Of a stretch of 64,000 bases of DNA, positions 43,501 to 54,700 are shown one piece after another. The position numbers and the translations under genes were made by a program. The stretch's first letter is position 1. The number at the start of each line of letters is the position of its first letter. The notes under the pieces are model-generated. The model was not told the origin of the DNA. It ran no database searches and saw only the letters and a list, made by a program, of their open reading frames with translations. The DNA comes from Branchiostoma floridae (lineage: Eukaryota > Chordata > Leptocardii > Amphioxiformes > Branchiostomatidae): assembly GCF_000003815.2 (NCBI RefSeq), contig NC_049980.1, forward strand, positions 30,194,768 to 30,258,767, given 5' to 3'.

Positions 43501-44505
43501 TATTTTTGTTACTTTGATTTTTATAATTCAGTATGACCTGCTGTAGGTCAATTTTTAACTATCAACAATTAACTTCTCTAGAAACTAAGATATACCCTAT
43601 ATATTTAACTGTCGTAGTATTTTAAACACTGGCAGATAGTAATGCCTATAAATAGAATAGACTGTGTAGTGAAATGAATGTGGAAACTGCAGTTCCTTGT
43701 GTGATGTCCATCAAAAATGTAGAAATAGCTGCTTGAATGCTTAATCGATTGCACCAATGAACTAAGTAATGACAAACTTTTTAACTGAGAGCTAACAGAC
43801 CACTTCATAGGTTTTTAGAAATGCCTGATACTTTAGAATTTAAAAAATGGGCAAATGTAAGAATGCCTGTAATGGTAGAAACTAATTGAGAAGTGATCAT
43901 GTAATGAAACTGTAGTGCCTTGTGTGATATTACCTAATGTAGAGCTGGCTACTTTATGTATAATGAATTGATGACAAAATAACTGGCTGACTTTCTAATC
44001 AAGTACTAAATAAGCTCTCTTGCTGAAATAAACCTATGACTAGGAGACTTCAAGACTCTTTCATAGATATTTACCAGTAATAAAGATTTGACCTACAACC
44101 ATGAACATGGCTGAAGTCCTTTATGTGAATGCTACTTTAAAGGGATAGAAATGGTCCACTGTACATGTAATTGTTGAAAAAAGCTATGGGAACCTTCAGG
44201 GCAGAATGAGAGCATAAACACTGTACATAACTTGTCTGTCCTCTTTGTCACGACCAGCGGAAGAGTAGCTTTCAGTATTCAAGCTTAACTGGTTTGAAAT
44301 CACTTTCATTCAGAATTGAAAAAAAAAAAGAATAACAAATACAATAATTTCTTCACACAGAGAGTTTAATCCATCAACGCAACATCAAAGTACAGCTCTT
44401 GAGTGTTGATGTACAGTATACTGACAATATTGGTTACATCTGGAGTGTATTGACTGGACTACACTAGTCAGGTATGTTCTCTACATGTAAAATGTTCACA
44501 TCAGG

Positions 44506-46350
44506 TTAAACGTTGTAGCCGATGATGCTGCGTCTGCCGATGATCTCCCCGACAAAGAACCAGAATCCGATCTCTGCAACCACCACCGTGTTTCTTACAC
44601 CCTCCTGCATGGCACAAGGAATACACAACAAGGAATATTGTTAGCACACATGTATGTTATGCAATTATACAACCATTATATATAACCATGCATAAAATAT
44701 TTGCCATAATTCTCCAGATTCCTTTACATGCTGCAGAAAATGCAGAACTCAGTACAAAATCATTATGTGAGACCAGCAGAGCGGTAAATACAAATCTGAC
44801 AAAGTATCTCTGCACCTATCCTGCCAGTTTGTGACAGTTACTCTTAGACATTGACTACAGTTTAAAGTGCTCCAGAAGACCACTCCAGACCAAAAATATC
44901 TGGTCTATACTGTGGAGAGGTGGTCGCTTTACCTGCCGAATAGATTCTCATGTCAAAGTATGGCAACAATCATCTAGAAGATAACGAAAACAGTTTATGC
45001 TTTCATAGAGATGGTCACAAAACTCAAACTGTAAGGCTCTGCTGTAATTTTTCAACATAGTTAATGGATTTACATTACAAGAATAACAGAATCAGAAATC
45101 ATCCTTTACTGTAGTTCAGTCCTCTCTGTACATACCCTGACAGTGGTCTGCATCCAGGCTCCTGTACGGGCAGCCTTGATCAGGTTGGAGAACCCCTCGG
45201 TGATTTTGGGGATCTCCGCCGGTGTGGGAGGAACCATCTCCACCTTGGCGTAGTACCAGAAGGTCTGCAGCCGCGGCTTGGAGAATTCCACAGCATCTGG
45301 GGCAGGTCAATGTTAGAGTGTTAGAGAAATGTACTACATGTATTGTACTACTATTTTTCAAATGGATATAATTTTTTGTCTTTAAATTCATGTACCACAG
45401 GAGGCCTGAGGATGATTAATGCAGCTATATAAATTCTCTAAAGGCTCCTTGGGCCTAGGAAAAAAATGTTGTGTTTCCTGTTTCCCTACCTTCCCTAGAC
45501 TTTTTTTTGGGTGGGCAGTTGAGTCACAAAGCTTCCAGTTAGAATATTTATTCAGCCTGCTTCCTATTGAAGTAAAAACAGTCTGCTTGTCTTATCTAAT
45601 GAAGGATTAATGTATCTATTGTGCACAAAATCAAAGTTTGACATTGAAAGACAAGTGTCCTCATGCATTTCAGTTTCCTTTGTTCAACTGTATTGTAATA
45701 TGTATCACTAGATTTTTGGCTAGCCTAAAAAAAATTACAAAAAAAAAAAAAGATATCCCCTACCTACCGACCCTAACTTTTTCAGGACTGAAACAGGAAA
45801 CACAACATTTTTTTTCCTAGGCCTTGCTCACTGTTGGGAACTACAGTACAATGGGCAATGAACCTTTAGAAATACTGTATCTTAAACGTTTCTTGGGGTT
45901 CAGTTAGGGGACGAAAAGACCTGATGGTGATACCACCTTCAGGAGCATCGGTGTCATGGTACTACTACTACTACTGACTAACTGTCATCCTATAAAGCTT
46001 TTCCAGTATTTGTTCTCCTATAAACCATGAATTCGATTATCAACACTTTCTATCAAATCTTGCAAATGTTACGAAGTGACATTGGCCGTTCAATATTCTC
46101 AAACCAAGCGTGGAGCCGAACCGTACAACGAAACAAGGTCAAACTGAGGTGTGTGCCGCCATCTTGGTTTTCCGTTTGGGTAAGGTCATACAAAATATTG
46201 CATCAAATTGTCAACTGTCACGTCTTTAAATCCCTCTTTGGCACCACACATTTGTACTCTATCGTCTTATCTTCTAAACTGAGGCTTACTTTTGGCTAAA
46301 ACGGGTCCCTTGGTGGTAAGAGCGGTCACCATCCGCTGAAGTGCCGCCAT
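44506..46350 (-). CDS. ATP5MG: ATP synthase membrane subunit g
   Basis: Three exons on the - strand, 46350-46290, 45296-45136 and 44604-44506, join in frame with GT-AG borders into 106 residues (human subunit g has 103). The product is a small subunit of the F1Fo-ATP synthase membrane part, involved in dimerisation and cristae shape in the mitochondrial inner membrane. Diagnostic motifs are [38 protein letters not shown] and the end IIGYNV. The start [15 protein letters not shown] has Kozak-compatible context (caaagATGG) in a GC-rich first exon. A variant poly(A) signal ATTAAA lies at 44370-44365 on this strand. The gene is divergent from the COX6C gene, sharing its promoter interval. Intron 1 contains a TIR element. 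Confidence 0.95.
45452..45823. mobile_element. 372-bp TIR element in ATP5MG intron 1
   Basis: The left end ggcctaggaaaaaaatgttg with gtgtttcctgtttc is mirrored by gaaacaggaaacac with aacattttttttcctaggcc at the right. Only ttg is shared at the flanks, so the target duplication is at most 3 bp and the family is unassigned. It is non-coding. Confidence 0.75.
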
Positions 46351-46704
46351 CTTTGATTTTCTTGCAGTGACACCGAGATGTAAAGGTAGTGTCTGATTCG
46401 CCTTCGTCAGAGACAGGGTCAAATTTCGATTTTCGCAAACAATTAGAAGAAGAAAAGTCAATGGAAAAGTTTGTATAAATCATTTGTAAATTTTTGTTGA
46501 TGTGATAGCTAGCAAGTATACCTTTAAAGTGTTGAGACTTTTTAGTTATCAAAAGACTCTTTCGAATCTTGAATACGAATAGCGGACTATTGTTTACCAC
46601 GTTGCATTTTGACCCAACTGCGCATGTCCGACCTTCGTCCGCCATCACCGTTGTGAACAGAGAAACGTACTGCACTTTCTCCGCCGAGTTTTCACTCTTT
46701 TGAG
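46351..46704. promoter_or_regulatory. Bidirectional promoter, ATP5MG / COX6C
   Basis: The ATP5MG start codon (46350, - strand) and the first, non-coding COX6C exon (donor gag|gtaagt at 46704/46705, + strand) are only ~350 bp apart. Visible candidate sites are ctgcgcatg (about 46619-46627), which resembles an NRF-1 half site, and gccatcttt/gccatcacc words near both starts, which resemble YY1 sites. NRF-1 and YY1 are known regulators of OXPHOS genes. Exact start sites are not visible. Confidence 0.6.
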
Positions 46705-47423
46705 GTAAGTAACGACTTGAAAACAACTTGATTCTTTACCCAGGGGTTTTGTAGCTTGTCGTAGGTTTGTTGCTTTACGTCAAATTAAGCTGTGTGCGGT
46801 CTTTTAAGACATAGATCGTGCCGAAGTTGCCATGTTAGTTTTTCTGAAGCAGAAGGTTGGTGAGGGAGGGGGGTGAAGTCGAGTGTTGTTTTTTTTAGTG
46901 CCATAAAATGTATTATATATGTTTTCCTTTCAGACTTTTTAATCTTATTGGTCCTTACACTCCTTTTGTGCAACATGAATATTCTGAAGACGTTAGTCCT
47001 CCAAAACTTAACTAGAAACATAAATTCACAACACAGTTTGAACATACAATTTAAGTTTGTGTGTGTTCACTGTGTGTGTGTCACTGTGTGTGTGTGGACC
47101 TGTCTTTTCAGATAATGACATGCTAATTTGCTATGCTTTGTCGTACAATAAAGATGTAAAGTTGATGTACAAGTGCACATGCATACACAACTCACAAGCA
47201 CAGGCATTTAACGCCTCTCGCTCTCGTTATTTACACAATGGTGTTATTTACATATATGCAGATTATTCTTGATTTATATAGCATATCACACAAAATTTAG
47301 TGCCAAAAATGTACTATGGATTTGGTGTGCCAATGTGCCAACATCTGTACATTGGTCTCCCACCAAGAACAGTTAATTTTTTTTTTTTAGTAGCATAGCC
47401 TGCCCTTTGCCATCCCAACATCA

Positions 47424-47560
47424 TTGACATCAGTTTTCTATTTATTTATTTATTGATCTTTAGGGTAGTCCCTTCAGTTAACATAGTAACTGATTTCCAA
47501 GGGAGCCTTATAACAATAATAATAACTCAAAGTACAAAAAATAACTACTAACATAGGATT
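47424..47560 (-). repeat. Retroelement 3'-end relic
   Basis: tttatttatttattgatctt is followed by a body with ttccaagggagccttataac. On the - strand this looks like a 3' end with a (AATA)n tail. It lies in COX6C intron 1. Confidence 0.45.
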
Positions 47561-47694
47561 GAAGATAACTAACTTTGGTATTAAGACATGTATGATCCTT
47601 CAACCCTGAGGTTCTAGGCAGGGTTAGAGACCACTAGACCACTAGACACAAAGTTACACATTGTCTGATTGTTTCTGTGTCTCCAGCTATCATC

Positions 47695-48523
47695 ATGTCA
47701 GACGTCCCGGCAGGCAGACTCCCCAAGCCCCAGATGAGGGGACTTCTCATCAGCCACCTCAAGAAGCACGGTGCCGTCGCTCTCGTGTTCGCCATGGGCG
47801 TCACACTGGCGTACAAGATGGCCGTCGCAGATCCACGGTGAGTTCAAGCAGCAGTCATTGAATCTTTTCACACACTACTGTACATGCTTGTGGTCACAAT
47901 ATCAGCCTTTGCCTAGTGTCCACAATGTATTATTCTTGTCGCAACCTTAAAGTCAAAGTGTACATGTACGTGTGCATAGGCTTCATAATTGCTTAATTCA
48001 TGTTTTTGTTTGTATTCAGTCAAAACTGGCAAAAAAGACCGATATTAGTGATAAAATCTGGTCCATGTTGACAGATGGGTACTGTAAACAGGTTTTGTAA
48101 TGGTGAAACCTGACGAAAGGTGTTAGATGCCATCTGAAACATCTGACTATTTCCAAAACCTATCCAGTCACTTACAAACCTGTTATCTTGTTGTTGTGGA
48201 TTCTTGAAGCTTGTGCAATGGGAAAGATTATCTTCAAAGGGACCAACAAAAAGTGGTCACATTGGCCAGCTGGACCTTTAAGTAGATGGTCACTTTTACT
48301 GTTTAGAAGATTGACTGTACTTGCGTACTATGCAGTCCTGTTATTAGTGTTAACAGTGTTGAGAGCTCTTCTTACATCTAACCTTTATCCTCTTTACCTC
48401 TCTAGTAAGCGTCATTATGAGGAGTTCTATAAGAACTACGATGTGAAGAAAGAGTTCGAGGCTATGAAGGAGGCCGGCATTTTCCACTCGGCTCGACCCA
48501 GCTGGGAGCAGGCAGACGACTAA
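47695..48523 (+). CDS. COX6C: Cytochrome c oxidase subunit 6C
   Basis: Two coding exons, 47695-47837 and 48406-48523, give 86 residues (human COX6C 75). The product is a single-pass accessory subunit of respiratory complex IV in the mitochondrial inner membrane. Motifs match the family: LPKPQMRGLL, a hydrophobic helix (VALVFAMGVTLAYK), then HYEEFYKNYDVKKEFEAMKEAGIF. The coding exon begins at acceptor 47685-47686, 8 nt before the ATG, so a non-coding first exon lies upstream, probably ending at 46704. The tail SARPSWEQADD extends beyond the human end. A further intron (48558-49039) lies in the 3' untranslated region, 34 nt after the stop. The AATAAA is at 49159-49164. Confidence 0.95.
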
Positions 48524-49158
48524 CCCCTCATGATCATCTGTAGAACAGTCACTATAGGTAAGTACAGTTTAGTATCACTAATGTATCTGTTGCTAAAGCC
48601 TCTGTCACAAATTCAGGGCCTGTTGAATTTGCACCACTTTGCACCAGACCAATGTCAGCGCTGTTTGTTTGAACCTTTGTTTAATGTTGAAAGCTCAAAT
48701 CAGCCTTCGGGTCGCTTTTCTGTATTGGACGTAGTCTGAAATCCATCCTATCTTAGTTCCAGTAACGAAAAGACAACTTTCCAGACTTTGAAGACAGCAG
48801 GCACAGACAATTGCAACTGTACAAGACTAGTACTCAGTAGCAGGCAATCTTGCTGATCAACCCAAAGCCACAGATGACCTAAAACCTGGTACTCCCAACT
48901 AACTCCTGACAATGGTTCAGAGAAAGTCAGAAGGCCATGGTCAGCCAAGTTTGACAGTTACAGGGGCTTCAAAGAAGACAAAATGTTGCTCTGTTTGCAG
49001 CTTTATTCTGATATTAATTTATCTATTTTTGCTCTCCAGGTTGTGAAGAGGATTGATTGCTGCTCCATCCAGGAGATTGTACAAGATGTAATACATGTTT
49101 GTCCACAATATTTTATGTCATTTGAAAAGTAACACTATACATTGTAGTCTTGACACTG

Positions 49159-49164
49159 AATAAA
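49159..49164 (+). terminator. COX6C polyadenylation signal
   Basis: Perfect AATAAA (in actgaataaagaatg) lies in the terminal untranslated exon, which starts at 49040 after acceptor ctctccag. Confidence 0.75.
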
Positions 49165-51710
49165 GAATGTCATAGTGTGTAAATTTATGCTGTTGCGTCT
49201 TTCTTACATTATAACTCTATGTCAGAATTGATGCACTACAACATTACAACTGTTCACACAAACATTTACAACACAAATAGGTCTATGTGCATGAATTTCG
49301 TTTAATGGGGATCATGCGCTAGCTCATGAACACTCTTTTTTGATCATATACTTGGATATTTTGCTCATCCTACAACCATTTAAACTTCGTCACCATGTAA
49401 GTAATGATAAATTTTGTTAGCTATCAAAAACCATATTATTTTCCACAAAATAGGTAATGATTTTTATAAACTTGAGCTCTTAGTAGATACTGTTAGCCAC
49501 AGTGTCATCTTTTCAAATGTCTTGATTTTTCTTGTATGTAAATGTCATTGTAGAAATTCTAGATCCAGTATAACTAGAGACTCTGCTGGTAGAGATCCGG
49601 ATCTCTACTAGCAGAATTGCAGATTTTACCTGATCAGAATCTGACACACATGTTGTATACATGATATTATCACGTGAACCACAAGAAATACTGGGTTTTA
49701 CAAAACTATACAGGCTTTTCACCTCCAGCAGTGTATGGGTGCCTGCTTGCATGATTTGCACTGCTGATAATGATATAACGGTAACACATTGCTAACATGT
49801 TTTAGAAATTGGAGTACAAAAGACAAAAAAATTGCAAGTAAATAAAGTTTCATCCTGCTACTCTTAGTAGTACATACAATTATTTAGGTCACACTTTTAA
49901 AGTATAATCAATCACAACATGATATCAACTGCATCTTTTTGTATAGGAAAACTTGACAGCTTTTATGGGCATCCAGGCTTCGAAATACACATACTTAACT
50001 TGCAATTTGCACACAATTTTCGAGATTTGCACGTAAAAATGTTCTGAACTTGCAATCTTGCATGTTGAAAATACCTGGCCATAAAAAATACTCTCAGGAA
50101 TTAGACACCCTAGTCTTAGACAGAACGACATATGATCATCTGTCTTTTTCCTTCCTTGTTTTTGCCGCTAACTTCCTCCGGTAGCTTCAATAGATGTAAT
50201 CAAAATTCGCCGATTCAAGCTAGCGACCCTCGTCGCGATCACTGCCTAGTCTTATTTTGCATGTAAATTTTTCAAATTGCACGTAAATGTTTTGCCAACT
50301 TGCAATTTTGCATGTAGCAAAAAAAAAAGTATTTCAATCCCTGGCATCTGACACTATAACTCTCACATACGTTTATCTGGGTGGAGCTCTTTATATACAT
50401 ACATTGCACACATAATATGAGACGTAGTTATGATTGATTTGAATAACATGGCCTAATTAAATCTTGCTTATAGCAGTCCGCTCGACATTCGCTGGCTTCC
50501 TAGCAGGGAGGGGCCAGTTACAGCCCTGGACAGCAGAGTTTGTGTTACACAGACTATGAATAAAACTGCTTTCATTAATGTGCATGAGGTTTGAAAACAT
50601 GCTCTTGGTTGAAAACCTTTTAAAAACTGTTTCGCATGTACGTGTCTCAATAGCCGTTCGGCAAAACACCTATTGTATAATGCAGGATTAAGCTGTGTGA
50701 GACCTGACTGAAGGTACACTTACACAAGCAGGTAGCCAGTTCTTTCGACTAATGTGGTGGGATCTTTAATCTGCTGGAGGAAACGTGCCTCTCCCCTCAA
50801 ACATGGCACCTCCGGCTTTATGTCACTGAGTTACTTTCTAATAATGATGGGCCATGTAATCAAACCATCATACAGCTTTTTTAGAATGTAGCTTTTCTAA
50901 CATACCATTTCTCAGTCGGTCCCTCTGAAAAGCAGTTCTTGCATGAGTTTATCAGATGACAAACTGGATAGTGAGTGTTCATTCAGATTTACAATTAGCT
51001 GTATAATATTACATGATACGACAGGAATTTATACACTTACTAGACTTCTTAACTAAACTGAATGGATTCTGAAGAGGTGGTTACATATACTTAGAAGCTA
51101 AGGTTTTGAGAAGTACTAGTAACCTGGCCTTACTCTGTGAGTGGCTCTCTACCACTTGGCTGTTGCCATAGCTCAAAAATCTTTGAGTTTGAACGTTTGA
51201 CTTTATATAATTATTTACATGTATACAAGAAGCCATGCTAGGCCTACAAATAACATATTTTTTTTATTTGGGGCAAGTTTGCCCAACTGAAATGTAAAAT
51301 GAAAAAAAAAACTGAATTAAGTAGCCGATTTAATCAGCCATTGCACTTAGCAGTTGCACTCATGCTAGTAGATATCCATGTTAAAAAAGCATGTAATGTT
51401 TCTACATGTATTTCAAGGCAATTGAAGATGGCTTTTCTTCACATCAAATATCTTATTGCTTATAAAAATTGCAATTATATTATTATAACAAGGATTGCTG
51501 CTTCATGTATCTTGCCAGGGTCACATTTCAAAAATGGTCTGGCTGTTTTTGAGCATAAAAGTTAAAACTGGTCTGGCTGTTTGTGAGCATAAAAAAAATT
51601 TTAGTTCTTGATATACACTTTTACTTTTTGTTCTATGAACAGCCTGGCTGGGCCCTGGTTTGGAACTGTGATCTTAGCATTAATAAGCACCAAAGACTGA
51701 TTTCCTAGGC
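49165..51710. other. Intergenic between COX6C and GAREM-like gene
   Basis: Convergent gene ends flank this stretch. It holds one TIR element (49974-50343). A candidate poly(A) signal for the - strand GAREM-like gene (AATAAA at 51268-51263) lies about 440 bp past its stop. No other exon or RNA gene is recognised. Confidence 0.5.
49974..50343. mobile_element. 370-bp TIR element, 5-bp target duplication
   Basis: The left end CAGGCTTCGAAATAC and the right end GTATTTCAATCCCTG are imperfect inverses, close to the ends of the element at 32545-32884. Identical gcatc flanks (49969-49973 and 50344-50348) form the 5-bp target duplication. The interior repeats cttgcaat/tgcacgtaaa words in place of the acctgcac words of its relative. 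It is non-coding. Confidence 0.8.
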
Positions 51711-54700
51711 CTAACATTCTGAACCTGTGGCTCTGGCCAGGGAAATCCTGTTGACTTCCTTCGTCTTCTCAACAAAGTGACTGAGCATCTTGATCTGAAG
51801 ATCATCCATGTGGAACTCCTCAGCCATCTGCTTAGAGGTGATGTTCAGGACCGTGAGTCCGGTGATGGCCTGGGTGTGGAAGGAGTGGACGGTGTCCTCC
51901 TTAAAGTGGAAGTAGCGCAGTAACCTGGTCATGTCGTGTGTGGAGAAGTCTAGAATGTTGTAATCTGGTGGCGGTATCGTCTTTTCCGCTGGAGTCGGAT
52001 CACTGAAACCTGAATCTATAGAAGGAACAAGAGTCACCAGGCAAGTCTACGTCAATGTGAGAAATGTTGCCCATAACAACCTTTTCTGCTGCAGCTGTAA
52101 CCATGACAATGAGCCATGAGAAATCAATATTCAAACATAAACATTAAAGTTCTGTGGTACTGATGGTCTGAAAAGGCTGCAGATTCTGCCTAACTTTCCT
52201 TTTGAGAAATATGTGGTGGTAACTTCCTGGAAATTGCACTGTAGAAGAAACTGTGTGTTGGGAGTTTTTTAAGTTTGGTTTTAGAGGGTTTTTTTTTTTT
52301 TTGTAATTGTCACTCTAACGTCCATAGATATGCAGCATGTTGGTGCCAGTTTGTGATTTAGGCCTTTTGTACTTTTTATGACCCTCTGCTCCCTACTTAC
52401 CAGCCTGGGATGCCAAGACAAGGATTAATGATTACTAATAGCCCATTGTGTTCAGTTACGTGCAGGGATGTAATACAGGCTTTCAATGCCTATGTCACAC
52501 AGTATTTGTGTACATGTATTTCATTGCTGTATGCATTTGACAGCCGGAATGTTAAGTGTATACAGTAATGATGACCTATGCAATTACCTCAATTGGCTCA
52601 AAAGGGAAACATTCAAGGGGATTTGATTTTGCGGTAGTAGGAAAATGGACTGTTCCTGGTGTAAGTTTGCAGTTGAAAATGCTATGCAAGGTTTTACTGT
52701 TCAAGGAAAAATGTTTGTTTATTAAAAGAAAAGGTCAACCCCAAACCGTGAAATAAAAACATTACATACATTTCCCCCTTTTGCAGTCTTGTGTGAACTT
52801 TGCCAATAGGCATGAATATTTCCTTTTGTTGTGAGTCTACCTGACTATGGCACAAACACAGTTATCAGACTTGTTTTCAGGTTGGTGCATTCCTCAGATA
52901 CTCATGCCACCTGCACCTGTTTACAGAGTCAAGGTCCACATCGTCTTGTTTTGTTTTGTTTGACTTGTTGAAAAGGAATCAGCTTCTATTTCGTGTTTTC
53001 ATGAGATACAAATCACTGTAAATCACTGAAATGTTTTCTGTGGTTTTAGTTTCACGGTTTTTGCTATAGCCTCTTTTTTTTTAGTCAGGACATTGTGAAT
53101 ATTTGTATTTCTACTGTACTCTTTGGAACCGTTCCAAATGTGAACTCCAAACACTGCAAAAAAACAGCAAAAACAAATCCCAGAGTGAAAATAACTGAAT
53201 TTACAGTATCTAAACTTAAGAGGAACTTGGTCAAATAGCTGTGCATATCAAGAACTGCTCTGTGAATAACAAAGGACAGGTCACACTCAAGCCTTTGTAT
53301 AAACAGCTTATAACGTTACCTGTGCTGGTACTAGTTGCATATAGAGACAATCTACTAGTATTCATACTTGAGGGAACCTTGTCACAGAACAATGAGAAAG
53401 CAGCACACTTTAAGAATGGTTGTCTATGATTATAAAAGAAAAGGTCACATGGAGTTATTGCCCACAAACATTCCATACCTGTACTTGTGGTACTGATAGT
53501 GGAAGTCCTGGTGAGTCCTTGTCCCCGGTATGTTTTGTCACGCCTGTGACCATGTCGGGGCGCGGGTTTGGGGATCTCCTTCAGAGCGCTGACGGTCCCA
53601 AACTCTGACTCCTCCTCCATTTCCACGTAGTCATGACTACCGTCATCTGCAATGGAAACTTTAGTGAATGGATGAATGAAAGCATGAATGAAATAACGAA
53701 CGCCCGCACGCACGGACAGACGGACGAACGAACGAATTTGGACATTTAGGAACACGCTGATTGTCAATGACAACACGGACATTGTAGGTTCTTCTTGTTC
53801 AACAGTATGGATTGTTTAGACCAGACAAAAAAGCTAGCCCTGGGTCAAAATTGATTTAAAAAATTAGCAATCTTCCCCTACTTTTAGCAGCGTCGGATTT
53901 AATCATTTTGTGGGAGCGCTGATGGGAAATTTCAAAATGGGCTAAATAAAAGGTTCTCGAACGCCGGGAGACTCGCAAGCCAGCACAGTACGGCCTGTGA
54001 ACAAAGAGGCTACTAAAAGTCAGAGACAGGCAGGCTTGACCAAGTAGACCTTACCGTCATCACTCGAATATTCCCCTGCCTGCAATGTAGTGGGTGACGT
54101 CACAGGCGTGACGTAACTGCCGTCGCTGTCATTGCCACCCTCCTCACTCACGTGGCTCAGCTGTTTGGTCAGCGCTGTTTTCATGAGCTGCGCTGGTAAG
54201 GACATGGCCGGGTCTGAGGGGGAGGACACGGGCGTCAGATAGTCGTCGTCCTCATCACTGCTGTCTATCCACTCGTATTCACCAGCGTCCCTGGGTGTGG
54301 CGAGAGATAATGGGAAGGAAATAAGAAAAAAAATTAAACTGTGAAAGATCTGGGTGTGTCCTGTGAGGCTTGATACATGACAGTTATGCTAGCAATGATG
54401 GTATTGTGACTATTAGTTGAGGGAGTACTAGTGTTTGTCCCGTAAGTGTCTATCGTGTATGGACGATATATAGATTTTTATTAAGTCGATAAAGTGATAT
54501 GAATGTTACTATGGTCTTATTCATTACATCTCTGGCTACAAACTTATGTACAACATAAGAGGGTGGTCGGGGGACGAGGCGACAGCTATGATACCATTTA
54601 TTTTACATATCACGCCCTGTTTAAAGATCATAGTATGAAATGGCAGTTAGCTGCTACAAAAACAGACTGTCAACACTCACTCTTGTTCATCTCCTGCTGT

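Larger units (their letters stand above)
39510..44505. other. Glycerol kinase 3' flank and intergenic
   Basis: About 5 kb without supported exons. AATAAA occurs near 40687, 41967 and 42420, so a long 3' untranslated region is possible. Listed separately are a telomere-like stretch and a Mutator-like TIR element. Short frames here lack conserved motifs. Confidence 0.5.

Noticed and set aside
46286-46726. 146-codon - strand frame over the ATP5MG / COX6C promoter
   Set aside because: It spans the divergent promoter and overlaps ATP5MG exon 1 in another frame; no conserved motif.
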